A stretch of 64,000 nucleotides of DNA from CAYVUV01 sp964455095. GTDB taxonomy: Bacteria > Desulfobacterota > Binatia > HRBIN30 > CADEER01. Below, piece after piece: positions 52,089 through 60,949 of the stretch. The stretch lies in contig CAYVUV010000404.1 of NCBI GenBank assembly GCA_964455095.1, positions 17,187 to 81,186 of the forward strand, written 5' to 3'. The position numbers and the translations under genes are program-made. Position 1 is the first letter of the stretch. Every line of letters starts with the position of its first letter. The notes beneath the pieces are model-generated. The model was not told the DNA's origin, did not search any database, and saw only the letters and a list, made by a program, of their open reading frames with translations.

Positions 52089-53147
52089 ATGACGGAGACC
52101 GCGGGGATCAATGCCGCCAACGTCGCCGCGTTTTTCCGCCAGCGGATCCCGGGCGGCGACGCCGCGCTGGAGTTTGCGCTGATCAGCGGCGGCCGGTCGA
52201 ATCTGACCTATCTGGTGCGCGGCGGCGGGCGGGAGTGGGTGCTGCGGCGGCCGCCGCTCGGACATGTGCTGCCGACGGCGCACGACATGGCGCGCGAGTA
52301 TCGGGTGCTGGCGGCGTTGGCCGACACCGACGTGCCCGTCGCGCGGCCGCTGGCGCTGTGCGAGGACCCGGCGGTCAACGACATGCCCTTCTACGTCATG
52401 GAGTATCGGCCGGGCGTGGTGCTGACCGCCGAGCTGCCGGTCGGCTACGCCGACAACGAGGAGGCGCGGCGACGGATCTGCACGGCAATGATCGACACGC
52501 TCGTGCGTCTGCATGCGATCGACTACCGCGCCGTCGGGTTGGAGGGCTTCGGCCATCCGGAGGGCTATCTCGAGCGCCAGGTGCGGCGCTGGGCGCAACA
52601 GTGGGAGCGCTCGAAGACGGGCGAGCTCTCCGAGATCGACGCGTTGGCAGTGCGGCTGCGCGCGGCGCTGCCGGTATCGCCTGCACCGTCGATCGTGCAC
52701 GGTGACTATCGGCTCGGCAATCTGGCGCTAGCGCCCGGCGATCCGGGGCGCGTCGTCGCCGTCTTCGATTGGGAGATGGCGACGTTGGGCGACCCGCTCG
52801 CCGACCTCGGCTACACGCTGATCTACTGGGCCGATCCCGGCGACGTCATCGATCCCGCCAGCATCGGCAGCGTCTCGCCGTTCACCACCCTGCCCGGCTT
52901 CCTGCGCCGCACCGAGCTGATCGAGGCCTACGCGCAGCGCAGCGGGCGCGATGTGACGGCGATCGATTTCTACCAGGTGCTGGCGCTCTACAAGCTGGCG
53001 ATCATCAGCGAGGGCATCTACGCCCGCCACCTGCAGGGCAAGACGCTCGGCGAGGGCTTCGCCGGCATGGGGCGCGCGTCGGTGGCGTTGGCGCGGCGCG
53101 CGCTGGCGATCGCCGCGGCGGCGAGCGACGCGCGGTTGCGCGGCTAG
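52089..53147 (+). CDS. Phosphotransferase family protein (ACAD10/11-like kinase fold)
   Basis: A 352-residue aminoglycoside-phosphotransferase-fold protein starting at ATG 52089. The nucleotide region has ISGGRSNLTYLVRGGGREWVLRRPP. The catalytic loop is IVHGDYRLGNLALAP (HGD with N five residues on) and the metal site is VFDWEMATLGDPLADLGY. This branch resembles the N-terminal kinase domain of ACAD10/11, which phosphorylates 4-hydroxyacyl-CoA in degradation of hydroxy fatty acids. No acyl-CoA dehydrogenase is next to it here, so the role is inferred. It is divergent from the sensor kinase across 116 bp. Confidence 0.88.
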   Translation: MTETAGINAANVAAFFRQRIPGGDAALEFALISGGRSNLTYLVRGGGREWVLRRPPLGHVLPTAHDMAREYRVLAALADTDVPVARPLALCEDPAVNDMPFYVMEYRPGVVLTAELPVGYADNEEARRRICTAMIDTLVRLHAIDYRAVGLEGFGHPEGYLERQVRRWAQQWERSKTGELSEIDALAVRLRAALPVSPAPSIVHGDYRLGNLALAPGDPGRVVAVFDWEMATLGDPLADLGYTLIYWADPGDVIDPASIGSVSPFTTLPGFLRRTELIEAYAQRSGRDVTAIDFYQVLALYKLAIISEGIYARHLQGKTLGEGFAGMGRASVALARRALAIAAAASDARLRG

Positions 53148-53180
53148 GGGCGATCGCGGCGCGGGGTCTGCTCCCTCTTC

Positions 53181-53286
53181 CGGTCCCCCCTCCTTTCCAC
53201 GGAGGGGGTTAGGGGGAGGTCGATCTTCCCGTACCGTTCAAGAAAGCTACCTCCCCTAGCCCCTCCGTGGAAAGGAGGGGGACCGG
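53181..53286. repeat. Pair of facing CCTCC palindromes forming one inverted repeat
   Basis: Left module 53181-53220 and right module 53249-53286 are inverted copies of each other. Each is itself a palindrome (CCTCCTTTCCACGGAGG and CCTCCGTGGAAAGGAGG) with AGGGGGAGGT / ACCTCCCCTAG flanks. They enclose 28 bp. This is the best-preserved paired copy of the family in the window and lies at the 3' edge of the cytochrome cluster. Confidence 0.88.
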
Positions 53287-53313
53287 AGGAGTAGACTCGG
53301 CAGGCGCGGTTGC

Positions 53314-53916
53314 TCAGAAAGGCGCGAAGGCTCCCGCGTGCGTGTGGCAGACCACACACGTGTCGGTGAAGTGCGCGCTGCCGGTGCCGTCGTTGCGGTA
53401 GAACTCGGTCGTGGTGTGGCAGCTCTCGCACAGTCCGGTGCCCGGGGCGCTGGCGCTGGCCAGGCCGCCGTCGGCCTTGCCGGCGATGCGGGTGAAGTCG
53501 ATGTCATGCACGACGCCGAGTGGATCGGTGACCTCCTGGTTGACGAGGAACAGATTGGGAGAGCCGTGCGGGGTGTGGCAGACGACGCATTCGGACGGCG
53601 TACCCGCGGCGGGATCCATGTGCGTCAGCTGCTCGGCGTGGCAGTCGGTGCACTGCGGCGTGCTGCGGTGGTCGGGTCCGACCAGACCCGGTGTCAGGTC
53701 CTCCGCATGACAGCGCTCGCACTTGATCCGCAGGCTGCCGTGGCCGCCGAACTGCACCATGTGGGTGGCCAGCTCATCGTGACAGAACGAACACTGGCCG
53801 TAGACTGCCGCGACCGGCGGCGGCCCGCCGCCGTACTGCGGCGCATTGTCGGTCCCACAGCCGGCCAGCACGGCCAGCAGCGCCAGGGCGGGGACTATGC
53901 CGCGGCGCGCGATCAT
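53314..53916 (-). CDS. Hexahaem c-type cytochrome lipoprotein
   Basis: A 200-residue exported protein. The signal peptide ends in the lipobox LAGC. Six CxxCH motifs follow: CSFCH, CERCH, CTDCH, CVVCH, CESCH and CVVCH. FGGHGSLRIKCERCHAEDLTPG and DFTRIAGKADGG are characteristic stretches. The ATG overlaps the stop codon of the tetrahaem gene upstream (ATGA), so translation is coupled. It is the last gene of the multihaem cluster. As a lipid-anchored protein it could sit on the periplasmic or outer face of the outer membrane and pass electrons to or from the outer-membrane barrel. Confidence 0.9.
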   Translation of the reverse strand: MIARRGIVPALALLAVLAGCGTDNAPQYGGGPPPVAAVYGQCSFCHDELATHMVQFGGHGSLRIKCERCHAEDLTPGLVGPDHRSTPQCTDCHAEQLTHMDPAAGTPSECVVCHTPHGSPNLFLVNQEVTDPLGVVHDIDFTRIAGKADGGLASASAPGTGLCESCHTTTEFYRNDGTGSAHFTDTCVVCHTHAGAFAPF

Positions 53917-54479
53917 TTCTTCATTTCCTGGTGGCACTGGAGGCAGAGCGCGCCGTTCGACACCGGCAGGCGCAGCCACGCGGTGCCGCTGGTGGCGAAG
54001 GAGGCGACCGGCAGCTCCTGACCATGTTGCGCCGCCAGCGCGCTCCACCCCTCGGTCACGGCCGCGCGCACGGCACCGGGCAGGCCGGCGTTCGCCGGCA
54101 ACCATTGCTCCGAGAGCAACGCCTCCTGGTTCACCTGCGGATCGTGGTAGAGATGGCAGGTGCCGCACCACAGCTCGCCGTCGCCGGTGAGCGGCAAGGC
54201 GACGGCAGTCGCGCCGGACGCCGGCGGCGGCACCGCGGAACTCTTCACGCGCAGGTGCTCGACCGTTCCGGCGTGTTCGGTCTCGGAGTGACAGGTCAGG
54301 CAGGTCTCCAGCGGCGACTGCGTCAGCGACATGTCTTCTTCGTGACAGAAGCCGCAACCGGAATCGTCGTCGGGACCCTTCATGTGATGCGGGTTGCTGT
54401 CGTCGTCGTCCGCCGCCAGCCCGGGGCTGGCGAGCAGGAGCAGGGCGAGCAGCGCCCACGGTGTGCGGCAGCGGATCAC
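53913..54479 (-). CDS. Tetrahaem c-type cytochrome
   Basis: A 188-residue periplasmic cytochrome. GTG 54479 overlaps the stop codon of the preceding gene (GTGA) and begins a signal peptide (PWALLALLLLASPGLAAD). Four CxxCH motifs are CGFCH, CLTCH, CGTCH and CLQCH. Histidine-rich stretches such as NPHHMKGPDDD and HLYHDPQ could supply distal ligands. The first pair is close together, and the last lies at the C-terminus (CLQCHQEMKK). It is translationally coupled with its neighbours in a run of four small multihaem genes, so the products probably form one electron-transfer complex. Confidence 0.88.
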   Translation of the reverse strand: MIRCRTPWALLALLLLASPGLAADDDDSNPHHMKGPDDDSGCGFCHEEDMSLTQSPLETCLTCHSETEHAGTVEHLRVKSSAVPPPASGATAVALPLTGDGELWCGTCHLYHDPQVNQEALLSEQWLPANAGLPGAVRAAVTEGWSALAAQHGQELPVASFATSGTAWLRLPVSNGALCLQCHQEMKK

Positions 54480-54829
54480 GGTGGGACTCCATTGGTGCCG
54501 TGGCATTGGGCGCAGCTGTCGCGAGGCTGGTTGTCGATGATCTCCTGGATCTCGCCGAGATCGATGCAGGCGGTGCTCGGCGGGTCCGGCAGCGTGTTGC
54601 AGTCCGGCAGGCCGGTGCGGTTGACGGTGTGCATCTTCAGCACGTTGTGACACGAGAGACACTCAGCGCGCTGCCAGCCGGTCGGATGCTCTTCTTCGAG
54701 CACGATCAACCCGCCCGGCGAGTCGAGCAGATTGCCGTAGTCCTCGCTAGTCGGCCGTGAGCTGTCGCCGCAGCTGGCCAGCGCGAGGCCGACGAGCAGC
54801 GCGACGATCACGGCGGCGGCGCGGTTCAT
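54476..54829 (-). CDS. Small dihaem c-type cytochrome lipoprotein
   Basis: A 117-residue exported protein with lipobox LASC and two CxxCH motifs, CLSCH (about residue 57) and CAQCH near the end. Between them are two more cysteines in CNTLPDPPSTAC, which may form a disulphide. The ATG overlaps the stop codon of the heptahaem gene (ATGA), and the stop overlaps the next start (GTGA). It is probably a small electron-relay subunit of the cluster. Confidence 0.87.
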   Translation of the reverse strand: MNRAAAVIVALLVGLALASCGDSSRPTSEDYGNLLDSPGGLIVLEEEHPTGWQRAECLSCHNVLKMHTVNRTGLPDCNTLPDPPSTACIDLGEIQEIIDNQPRDSCAQCHGTNGVPP

Positions 54830-55482
54830 GGGCGCACCTCGACGTTGCCTTGCTGGTGGCAGCGAATGCAGTAGTCCTGGCGGTGGCAGCTGCCGCACTG
54901 CATCGGATTCGCCCGCGCCTCGATGGAGTGGAAGGTGAGGAAGTTGCGCTCGTGGACGACGGTTTGAATGGTGTCGCGGGTCTCGTGGCAGGTGATGCAT
55001 TCGGACTGCGCGTGGCAGTTCTCGCATTGTCCCGGCTGCGCTTGCGCGACCGAGGCGTGCACGCGCATCCACGCCACGTCGTGATCGACCGGGCGCAGCG
55101 GGGCGAGGTTGGTGTGGCAGGTCGTGCAGGTGCCCGGCGCGTTGTAGAGCTTGGTGTCGGACGGGCCATGGCAGTAGTGGCACGCGGTGCCGCCGGGGTA
55201 GAGGGCGTGCGTCGAGAGATCCTTCGCCAGTGCTTCTTCGCCGCTGTCGATGGCGACGTCGAACCGGTGGCAATCGCCGCAGGCCTGGCCGTGGGCCGCC
55301 ACCACCGCGCTATGCAGCTGGTGATCGTAGTGCCCGCGCGCGTCGGCGGTGCTCATCGACACCGGGGCGCTGCGCGGTTGCAGATAGCGGTTGCTCGGCA
55401 TCAGCTTGCGGCAGGCGGCGAACGACAGCATCGAAGTCAGCAGCAGGGCGACAACCGCCAGCAGCGCGGCAACCCGTTTCAC
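54826..55482 (-). CDS. Heptahaem c-type cytochrome lipoprotein
   Basis: A 218-residue protein starting at GTG 55482, which overlaps the stop codon of the outer-membrane barrel gene. The signal peptide ends LSFAAC, a likely lipobox. Seven CxxCH motifs are CGDCH, CHYCH, CTTCH, CENCH, CITCH, CGSCH and CIRCH. Spaced His residues such as DHQLHS and VDHDVAWMRVHAS could serve as axial ligands. The dense haem packing (seven in 218 residues) fits a molecular wire. Coupling to the barrel gene suggests it docks at or within the barrel, as the periplasmic partner in porin-cytochrome complexes does. Confidence 0.9.
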   Translation of the reverse strand: MKRVAALLAVVALLLTSMLSFAACRKLMPSNRYLQPRSAPVSMSTADARGHYDHQLHSAVVAAHGQACGDCHRFDVAIDSGEEALAKDLSTHALYPGGTACHYCHGPSDTKLYNAPGTCTTCHTNLAPLRPVDHDVAWMRVHASVAQAQPGQCENCHAQSECITCHETRDTIQTVVHERNFLTFHSIEARANPMQCGSCHRQDYCIRCHQQGNVEVRP

Positions 55483-56795
55483 GAGTGCGCTCCGGCATCG
55501 ATCGCCGTCGGAATGCGCCGGCGAAAGTTGTATGTCAGCTGGAATCCGAAGCGCAGATCGGAGTCGAAGAACGCGTTGCGGTTGGCTTCGAACATTAGCT
55601 GCCCCATCAGACCCGGCGCCAGGTCATAGCCGATGGCAGTCAACGTGTGGATCGGCCAATCGCTCTGGTTGTTCTCCTTCTGGTAGTAGGCGACGTCGCC
55701 GCCGATGCGAAAGGAGAGGCGCTCGTAGACGTGGTTCTCGTAGAAGAGCGAGGCGCCGTTGACGTTGCCGCCGTCGCGGCTGTCGGCCAGGTAGTACGCC
55801 AGCTGCACCGTCTCCAGGCCGTCGCCTTCCGGCAGCCACAGCACGCCGGCGTGGGCGATGTAGCCGTGCTGCCGCGAGCGCACGGCGTTGTCGTAGGTCT
55901 GGTAGGAGAAATCGCCGTAGACCGACAGCGCGCGCGAGAAGGGGTGGCGGACGCCGGTGCGCACCTGCACCAGCTCGCTGTCGGAGAAGAGCTGGAAGGT
56001 GGTGTCCTCCTGGCGGTCGAGGTCGTAGCGCACCGACGTGTCGTCCTGTGGCTGATAGTAGGTGCTGGCGAGGTTGAACAGCAGCAGCGGCTGGCGAAAG
56101 AAGAAATCCACGCCGACGTTGGCCGTGTCGATGTTCTGGCGGTCGGCGTCATAGGCGAGCGTGCCGTAGACCTTGGGCAGCCCCGGCAGCGACGAGAAGG
56201 TCTGCACCGCCGTGGTGCTCACCAGTTGGCGGAGCACCTTCGAATCGCGCTCCCACTGCTGGTAGCCCAGGGTCAGCTGGCCGCCCCGCCAGCGCGTCGT
56301 GCGCATGTTGCCGCCCCAGATGACTTCGTCCTGGTCGATGATCGGCGCCGAGTAGGTCGGCTCGAAGTACTGCGGCGCACCGCCGTAGAGCGTGAAGGCG
56401 ACCGGCCAGCCCTGATCGATGCGCACCTTGCCGGCGTCGGCGACGAAGACGCCGCCGGGACCCTCGCTGAGGAACTGGCGGCCGACGGTCGCCTCGACGC
56501 CGGGGAGCGCGTTCGGCACCTGTGCGTAACCGGCGTAGAAGTCGCCGGCGTTGTCGCCGGTGGCGAGGTCCTGCTCGAGGCGGAAGAACGTCTCGGCGCG
56601 GCTGGAATGCCAGAGGCGGTTGACGCCGACGTTGCCGTACAGATCGGCCGGCGACTGCGTGTCGCGCGTCTGGTAGCCGTCACGCGTCTGCCCGAGCAGA
56701 TCGAACCGGCCCCACAGATCGACGCCGCGCGCCGGCACGGCAGTGGCCGCCCAGCCGCAGACCAATGCGACGCCAATCCTCCTCCCCAATCGCAC
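55479..56795 (-). CDS. Outer-membrane beta-barrel protein of the cytochrome cluster (porin-cytochrome partner)
   Basis: A 438-residue exported protein. The signal peptide (VALVCGWAATAVPARG) is followed by repeated amphipathic strands: LWGRFDLLGQTRDGYQTRDTQ, TFFRLEQDLATGDNAGDFYAGYAQVP, RWRGGQLTLGYQQWER. The chain ends LRFGFQLTYNFRRRIPTAIDAG. I estimate fewer than the 26-28 strands of MtrB. It contains no CxxCH. Its place between a decahaem OmcA/MtrC-type gene and coupled small multihaem genes argues that it forms the pore of a transmembrane electron conduit. Similarity to MtrB itself is not evident by eye. Confidence 0.8.
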   Translation of the reverse strand: MRLGRRIGVALVCGWAATAVPARGVDLWGRFDLLGQTRDGYQTRDTQSPADLYGNVGVNRLWHSSRAETFFRLEQDLATGDNAGDFYAGYAQVPNALPGVEATVGRQFLSEGPGGVFVADAGKVRIDQGWPVAFTLYGGAPQYFEPTYSAPIIDQDEVIWGGNMRTTRWRGGQLTLGYQQWERDSKVLRQLVSTTAVQTFSSLPGLPKVYGTLAYDADRQNIDTANVGVDFFFRQPLLLFNLASTYYQPQDDTSVRYDLDRQEDTTFQLFSDSELVQVRTGVRHPFSRALSVYGDFSYQTYDNAVRSRQHGYIAHAGVLWLPEGDGLETVQLAYYLADSRDGGNVNGASLFYENHVYERLSFRIGGDVAYYQKENNQSDWPIHTLTAIGYDLAPGLMGQLMFEANRNAFFDSDLRFGFQLTYNFRRRIPTAIDAGAHS

Positions 56796-56844
56796 GACTC
56801 TCGTTCCTCCCCAACCGTGTCGTGGGCGTGCCTCCGCACGCCGT

Positions 56845-56873
56845 CCCGGTGCGCGCGCGGCCGCCGCACCGGG
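56845..56873 (-). terminator. GC-rich hairpin after the decahaem gene
   Basis: A perfect 9-bp stem (CCCGGTGCG with its complement) with an 11-base loop lies about 50 bp after the decahaem gene stop and 50 bp before the barrel gene. No T-run follows, so it may tune read-through rather than stop transcription. Confidence 0.4.
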
Positions 56874-56923
56874 TTATCGTCCGTCTCTACGTCAGCGCCG
56901 CATCCTCCCGTGGTTCAGCTGCT

Positions 56924-59149
56924 TCAGTCAAGGCCTGGCCGCGCGTGGCTGCTCGACACCGAGAACTCGCGATCCTCGGAGTGGCAGACCGTGCACGCCT
57001 CGTCGCCATTCGGAGCGGTCTGCGTGGCGACATGCGCCGCCGTGTCGTCGCCGTCGTGGCACGAGACGCATACCGAGGCAACCGCCCCGCGGCGGCCGTC
57101 GACGACCTCGCGCCCGGTGGCGGGATCGAGGTGCGCCATCTGCGTGCCCAGAGCGGTGCCCGGATACGGCGGCAGCAGGTAGGTTTCCTCGGCGTGGCAG
57201 GTCTGGCAGTGGCGCCGATCGCCCGGGAACAGGACCTCGCCGAAGTCGATGGCGGTGAAATTGGCCGGCGGCGCGCCGAAGCCGTAGATTACGTACGGTT
57301 GCTGCTCCAGCTCCTCGCCGGTGTGGATCTTGTGGATCATGACCTTGAAGTCGATCGTCGCCGTTTCCTCGCCGCGCGCCACCGCGGCCGCGTCGCGGCT
57401 GCGCCGCGCCACGTCGCTGGCGTTGGGGTTGTGGCACAAGACGCAGTACTCGATCTGGTTGCGCAGGTTGCCGTGGATCGAGAAGCCGCGCGAGAACTCG
57501 CCGTGGCAGTTCTGGCACTTGGCGTCCTCGGTCACGACGCGGCGCGGTTCCGCGGTCGAGTCATCGGTCGTAAAGGTGACCACCGGGTTGACGGCCGCTT
57601 CGTTGACGGTCTTCGTCACGTCCTCCTCGGCGGTGGCCAGCGTAACGCTGCGCCGCGCTTCGGCACCCAGCGACCAGGTGCCCATGGCGTCGCTCGGCAG
57701 GGGCGCCGGGAACGTGAACTCGAAGAGCCCGTCTTCGTCCGGTCCGCTGAGCAACAGCGGATTCGAGCCGCCGCCAACCGCGGTCGGGGTCGTCACCGAG
57801 CGGTAGTCGGTGGTCGGCCCGGCGAGTGCGAAGGCGAGCCGGTTGAGCCCCGACAGATCGCGCAGTACCTCGCCGGCGTCATTGGTGACCTTGAAGGTCA
57901 CCACCGGGGTTTCGCCGGCGCCGTGGTTGGCGACGCCGACGATCTCGACCACCAGACCCTGCAGCTGCTCCGAGCGCTCGGGAATCACGTGCGCCCCGGG
58001 GATGGAGATGTCGAACTCCTTCTCGGTCTCGGCGGTGTGGCAGAAGCGGCAGTCGCCGTCGGCGAAGCCGCGCCCGGAGAGATGCTTGGTCCCTGGCGGT
58101 CCGGCAGCGGTGGTCACCAGCGACGGGTTGACGTCGTCGTGACACGAGGTACATGCGGCCGCCGAGGGCTGCGTGACAGAGTGTTCCGCTGTCGCGCCGT
58201 CGCTGTGGCAGGTGGCGCACTCCTGCAGGCTGCGCGGGAAGCCGACGCCGGTGATCTTTCCGTCGAGGTCCTTCATGGCGAAGACCGCGTCGCCGATCGC
58301 GTAGGTCGCCCCGGGCGGGCCGTCGACGATCGACGGCAGCTCTTTCCCGGCGTGAATCTTGTGCACCATCACCGAGAAGTCGATGGTGGTCCCATTCTCG
58401 TCCATCGCCGCCTGCGTGTGGCAGAGCGTGCAGAGACGGAACTCGCGCCGGTTGCCGTGCAGGCGCAGCGGGTCATGGCAGCTATTGCACTGCGCGGTGG
58501 TCGAGCCGGCGCGGATCTGCGGCACGCCGCCAGCGGGGACGAGATCAAAGATCGGATTGGCCGACAGCTGGACGCCGTCGACGGTGCGATCGACCTGCAG
58601 GCCGACGGTGTAGGTGCGCGACAGGTCGGAGCCGGCGGGAAGCTGCGCCATGAAGAGGTAGCGGTAGATACCGGCCGCGGCATCGACGACCTCGAAGGTG
58701 CCGTTGCGGTCGTAGCGCGGCGTCGTCTGGTCGATGTCATTCACGTAGCGCGTCAGCTCGCCGTCAAACTCGCCGCCGCCGGAGTAGTTTTCGACATGCG
58801 CGATGGTGAAGCGCGCGCGCGCCTCCTGATCGTTGGTGACCGCGACACTGGTCGGCTTGAGTGGAATTCCCGACTCATCGGTCAGGCTGAACGTCACCGC
58901 CACGGCGCCGGCCGGGTCCGGTCCGACGTCGACGGCGAGGATCTCGCTCGTCAGCCCGGCCCCGGCTCGTGGCGGGATGGGCGTCGGCCCAACGGTGGGC
59001 ACGACGGTCGGTACGTCGGTCGGCGTCGCGGTCGGTCCACCACCACCGCCGCCATCGTCGCCGCACCCGGCAGCGAGCACCATTGAAAGCAGGACAACCC
59101 AGCGCAGGGTCGAGCGGCCCGACGGTTCCTTTCGCGATCGATTCATCAT
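56924..59149 (-). CDS. OmcA/MtrC-family decahaem c-type cytochrome lipoprotein
   Basis: A 741-residue surface cytochrome. ATG 59149 follows GGGAGG; ATG 59146 is equally good. The lipobox is LAAGC, then a Gly run and a Thr/Pro/Val linker. The domain order is beta domain, five haems, beta domain, five haems, as in MtrC. The motifs are CNSCH, CTLCH, CATCH, CTSCH and CRFCH, then CQNCH, CVLCH, CQTCH, CVSCH and CTVCH. Each half has the typical CHxxxxxHGxxR and VMVHKIHAG / VMIHKIHTG ligand blocks. It should be lipid-anchored at the cell surface and exchange electrons with external acceptors or donors. Confidence 0.95.
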   Translation of the reverse strand: MMNRSRKEPSGRSTLRWVVLLSMVLAAGCGDDGGGGGGPTATPTDVPTVVPTVGPTPIPPRAGAGLTSEILAVDVGPDPAGAVAVTFSLTDESGIPLKPTSVAVTNDQEARARFTIAHVENYSGGGEFDGELTRYVNDIDQTTPRYDRNGTFEVVDAAAGIYRYLFMAQLPAGSDLSRTYTVGLQVDRTVDGVQLSANPIFDLVPAGGVPQIRAGSTTAQCNSCHDPLRLHGNRREFRLCTLCHTQAAMDENGTTIDFSVMVHKIHAGKELPSIVDGPPGATYAIGDAVFAMKDLDGKITGVGFPRSLQECATCHSDGATAEHSVTQPSAAACTSCHDDVNPSLVTTAAGPPGTKHLSGRGFADGDCRFCHTAETEKEFDISIPGAHVIPERSEQLQGLVVEIVGVANHGAGETPVVTFKVTNDAGEVLRDLSGLNRLAFALAGPTTDYRSVTTPTAVGGGSNPLLLSGPDEDGLFEFTFPAPLPSDAMGTWSLGAEARRSVTLATAEEDVTKTVNEAAVNPVVTFTTDDSTAEPRRVVTEDAKCQNCHGEFSRGFSIHGNLRNQIEYCVLCHNPNASDVARRSRDAAAVARGEETATIDFKVMIHKIHTGEELEQQPYVIYGFGAPPANFTAIDFGEVLFPGDRRHCQTCHAEETYLLPPYPGTALGTQMAHLDPATGREVVDGRRGAVASVCVSCHDGDDTAAHVATQTAPNGDEACTVCHSEDREFSVSSSHARPGLD

Positions 59150-59422
59150 CTCGCGCCCTCCCGTCGGCCCCTTGGAAAGGCGCCGATCGACGATAACCAC
59201 GGTCAACCTACAACAAATGCGCCGCGGGCGTGAAGGGCCCAAGACAAAAATCGGCGCTCGAAGATTTCTTTTCCCTCTTCCGCGGGGGGGAATACAGCAA
59301 GAGACGAGCCCAAGCTCGACGGACAAGCCGATCAGTAGATCCGCGATTCGGTCCGGGGCTGGCGGGGTCAAGTCTCCCGAGGCCGGGAATCGTCGGACGG
59401 GAGATTGTCAACCCTGGGAACG

Positions 59423-60931
59423 CTACGACTCGGCATGGCAGTCGGGACAGGCCATGCCTTCCCAGCTGTCGCCGACGTCGGGTGCGGGCGGGTGCTCAAA
59501 CGCGAGGCCGTCGGGCGCGGCAGAATGGGCGAGCTTGTCCGGCTGACCCTGTGCGGCGATGACATGACAGGCCGTGCAGCTGGCGGTCACGGCGTTGCCC
59601 TCGCCGTCTTCGTGCAGTCCGTCGTGGCAGCGGAAGCAACCCGGCGAGGTCAGGTGCTGGAGGTTGTTCGGGTAGGCGTCCCAGCGCACCTTCATCAGGG
59701 GGAAATAGTTGCGCCGATAGATGTCCTGCACGGCGCGAACGGCGTTGGTCAGCTCGGCGCGCCGGCTCTCGAGCACCTCGGGGTGCTCGTCGCGGTAGAA
59801 GGTTTCGAGGCCCTTTTCGATCGCCTCGAGCGCCGCCGGCGTCGAATCGTACTCGGCGTCCAGCAGGCCCATGGCGGTCTGCTTGACCATCGGGAGACGG
59901 GTGTCGATCGCGCCCGCATGCAGGGACTGATCGAGTGACTGGTTGGGCGAATGGAACTGGTGGCTCGGGCGGTTGTGGCAATCGAGGCAGTCCATCTCCC
60001 GCACTTCGCCGGCCGCCTTCTGTTCGGGCGACAGCGGGCTGTCGGTCGACATGTACTCGGTCGTCTTGCCGGTGCGCCGGTCGGTGACGCGCATCCACGG
60101 GATCTGTTGCCGTTGGCGATCGGTGGCGATGTACTCCACCTTGTGGTCGGCGCTCAGGTGCCAGTGTGTCCCGGTCGCCTCGCCGGTGCCGGCGCCGACG
60201 TTGATCATCAGACCCAGCTCCCAGCGCGTGTTGGCCTCGTCGGGCATGAAGTAGACGCGGCGCTGCAACTTCAGGCCGACGTCGTGCTGCTCCGGCCAGT
60301 GGCAGTGCTCGCAGGTCTCGCGCGCGGGCCGCAAGTCGCGCACCGGTACCGGAATCGGGCGCTCGTAGGTGTCGGTCAGCACCCCGTAGACCTGGTGCGC
60401 GCCCGCCAGTTTCGACTTCACGTACCAGTCGGCCCCGGGCCCGACGTGGCATTCGACGCAGCGCACGCGGGCGTGCGGCGAGTCGCGGTGGGCCACCTTC
60501 TCCGGTTCCATCACGGTGTGACAGGTGGCGCCGCAGAAGGCAGTCGACTCGGTCGCTTCATAGGCCTGGAAGCTGCCGAATATCGTCAGGAAGAGCAGCA
60601 CGATGGAGCCCACCGTGAAGATGACCGCGGCGTTGCGCTGCCGCGCGTCGTTCAAGTCGATGACCGGAAAGCGCGGGATCGAGGCGTGCCCGGTGCGCAG
60701 AACGTGGCGCCGCTCGCGCCACATGCCGATCGGGATCAGGAACAGGCCGAAGAGCAGGACGGCCGGCAGGACGATGAAGATGACCAGGCCGGCGTAGGGC
60801 GCTTCGCCGTGCCCGACCAGCGTCTTGAAGATGAACAGGAAGACCATCGCCGCCAGCGCCAAAGTGGCGATGGCGGCACCGGCGTAGCTCAGCCGGTTGT
60901 GTACGGACGCGGGCAGTTGCACGGCGACCAC
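59423..60931 (-). CDS. NapC/NirT-type inner-membrane heptahaem cytochrome (ImcH-like)
   Basis: A 502-residue membrane cytochrome started at GTG 60931. Three hydrophobic segments (AGAAIATLALAAMVFLFIF, AGLVIFIVLPAVLLFGLFLI, NAAVIFTVGSIVLLFLTIFG) precede a periplasmic domain. The first haem site has the unusual CxxxCH form (CGATCHTVMEP). The others are CVECH, CEHCH, CLDCH, CFRCH, CTACH and CPDCH. The Met after the first haem and HRDSPH are NapC/NrfH quinol-site features. This layout (membrane anchor plus seven haems) is that of Geobacter ImcH, which moves electrons from menaquinol to periplasmic cytochromes. Here it would feed the decahaem conduit. Confidence 0.9.
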   Translation of the reverse strand: MVAVQLPASVHNRLSYAGAAIATLALAAMVFLFIFKTLVGHGEAPYAGLVIFIVLPAVLLFGLFLIPIGMWRERRHVLRTGHASIPRFPVIDLNDARQRNAAVIFTVGSIVLLFLTIFGSFQAYEATESTAFCGATCHTVMEPEKVAHRDSPHARVRCVECHVGPGADWYVKSKLAGAHQVYGVLTDTYERPIPVPVRDLRPARETCEHCHWPEQHDVGLKLQRRVYFMPDEANTRWELGLMINVGAGTGEATGTHWHLSADHKVEYIATDRQRQQIPWMRVTDRRTGKTTEYMSTDSPLSPEQKAAGEVREMDCLDCHNRPSHQFHSPNQSLDQSLHAGAIDTRLPMVKQTAMGLLDAEYDSTPAALEAIEKGLETFYRDEHPEVLESRRAELTNAVRAVQDIYRRNYFPLMKVRWDAYPNNLQHLTSPGCFRCHDGLHEDGEGNAVTASCTACHVIAAQGQPDKLAHSAAPDGLAFEHPPAPDVGDSWEGMACPDCHAES

Positions 60932-60949
60932 TCGCGTCGCTCTGCCGGA

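Noticed and set aside
56924..59149. A dissimilatory reductase such as a multihaem nitrite reductase
   Set aside because: Two beta-domain/pentahaem halves, a lipobox and the VMVHKIHAG-type ligand blocks fit OmcA/MtrC. No CxxCK active-site haem motif is present.
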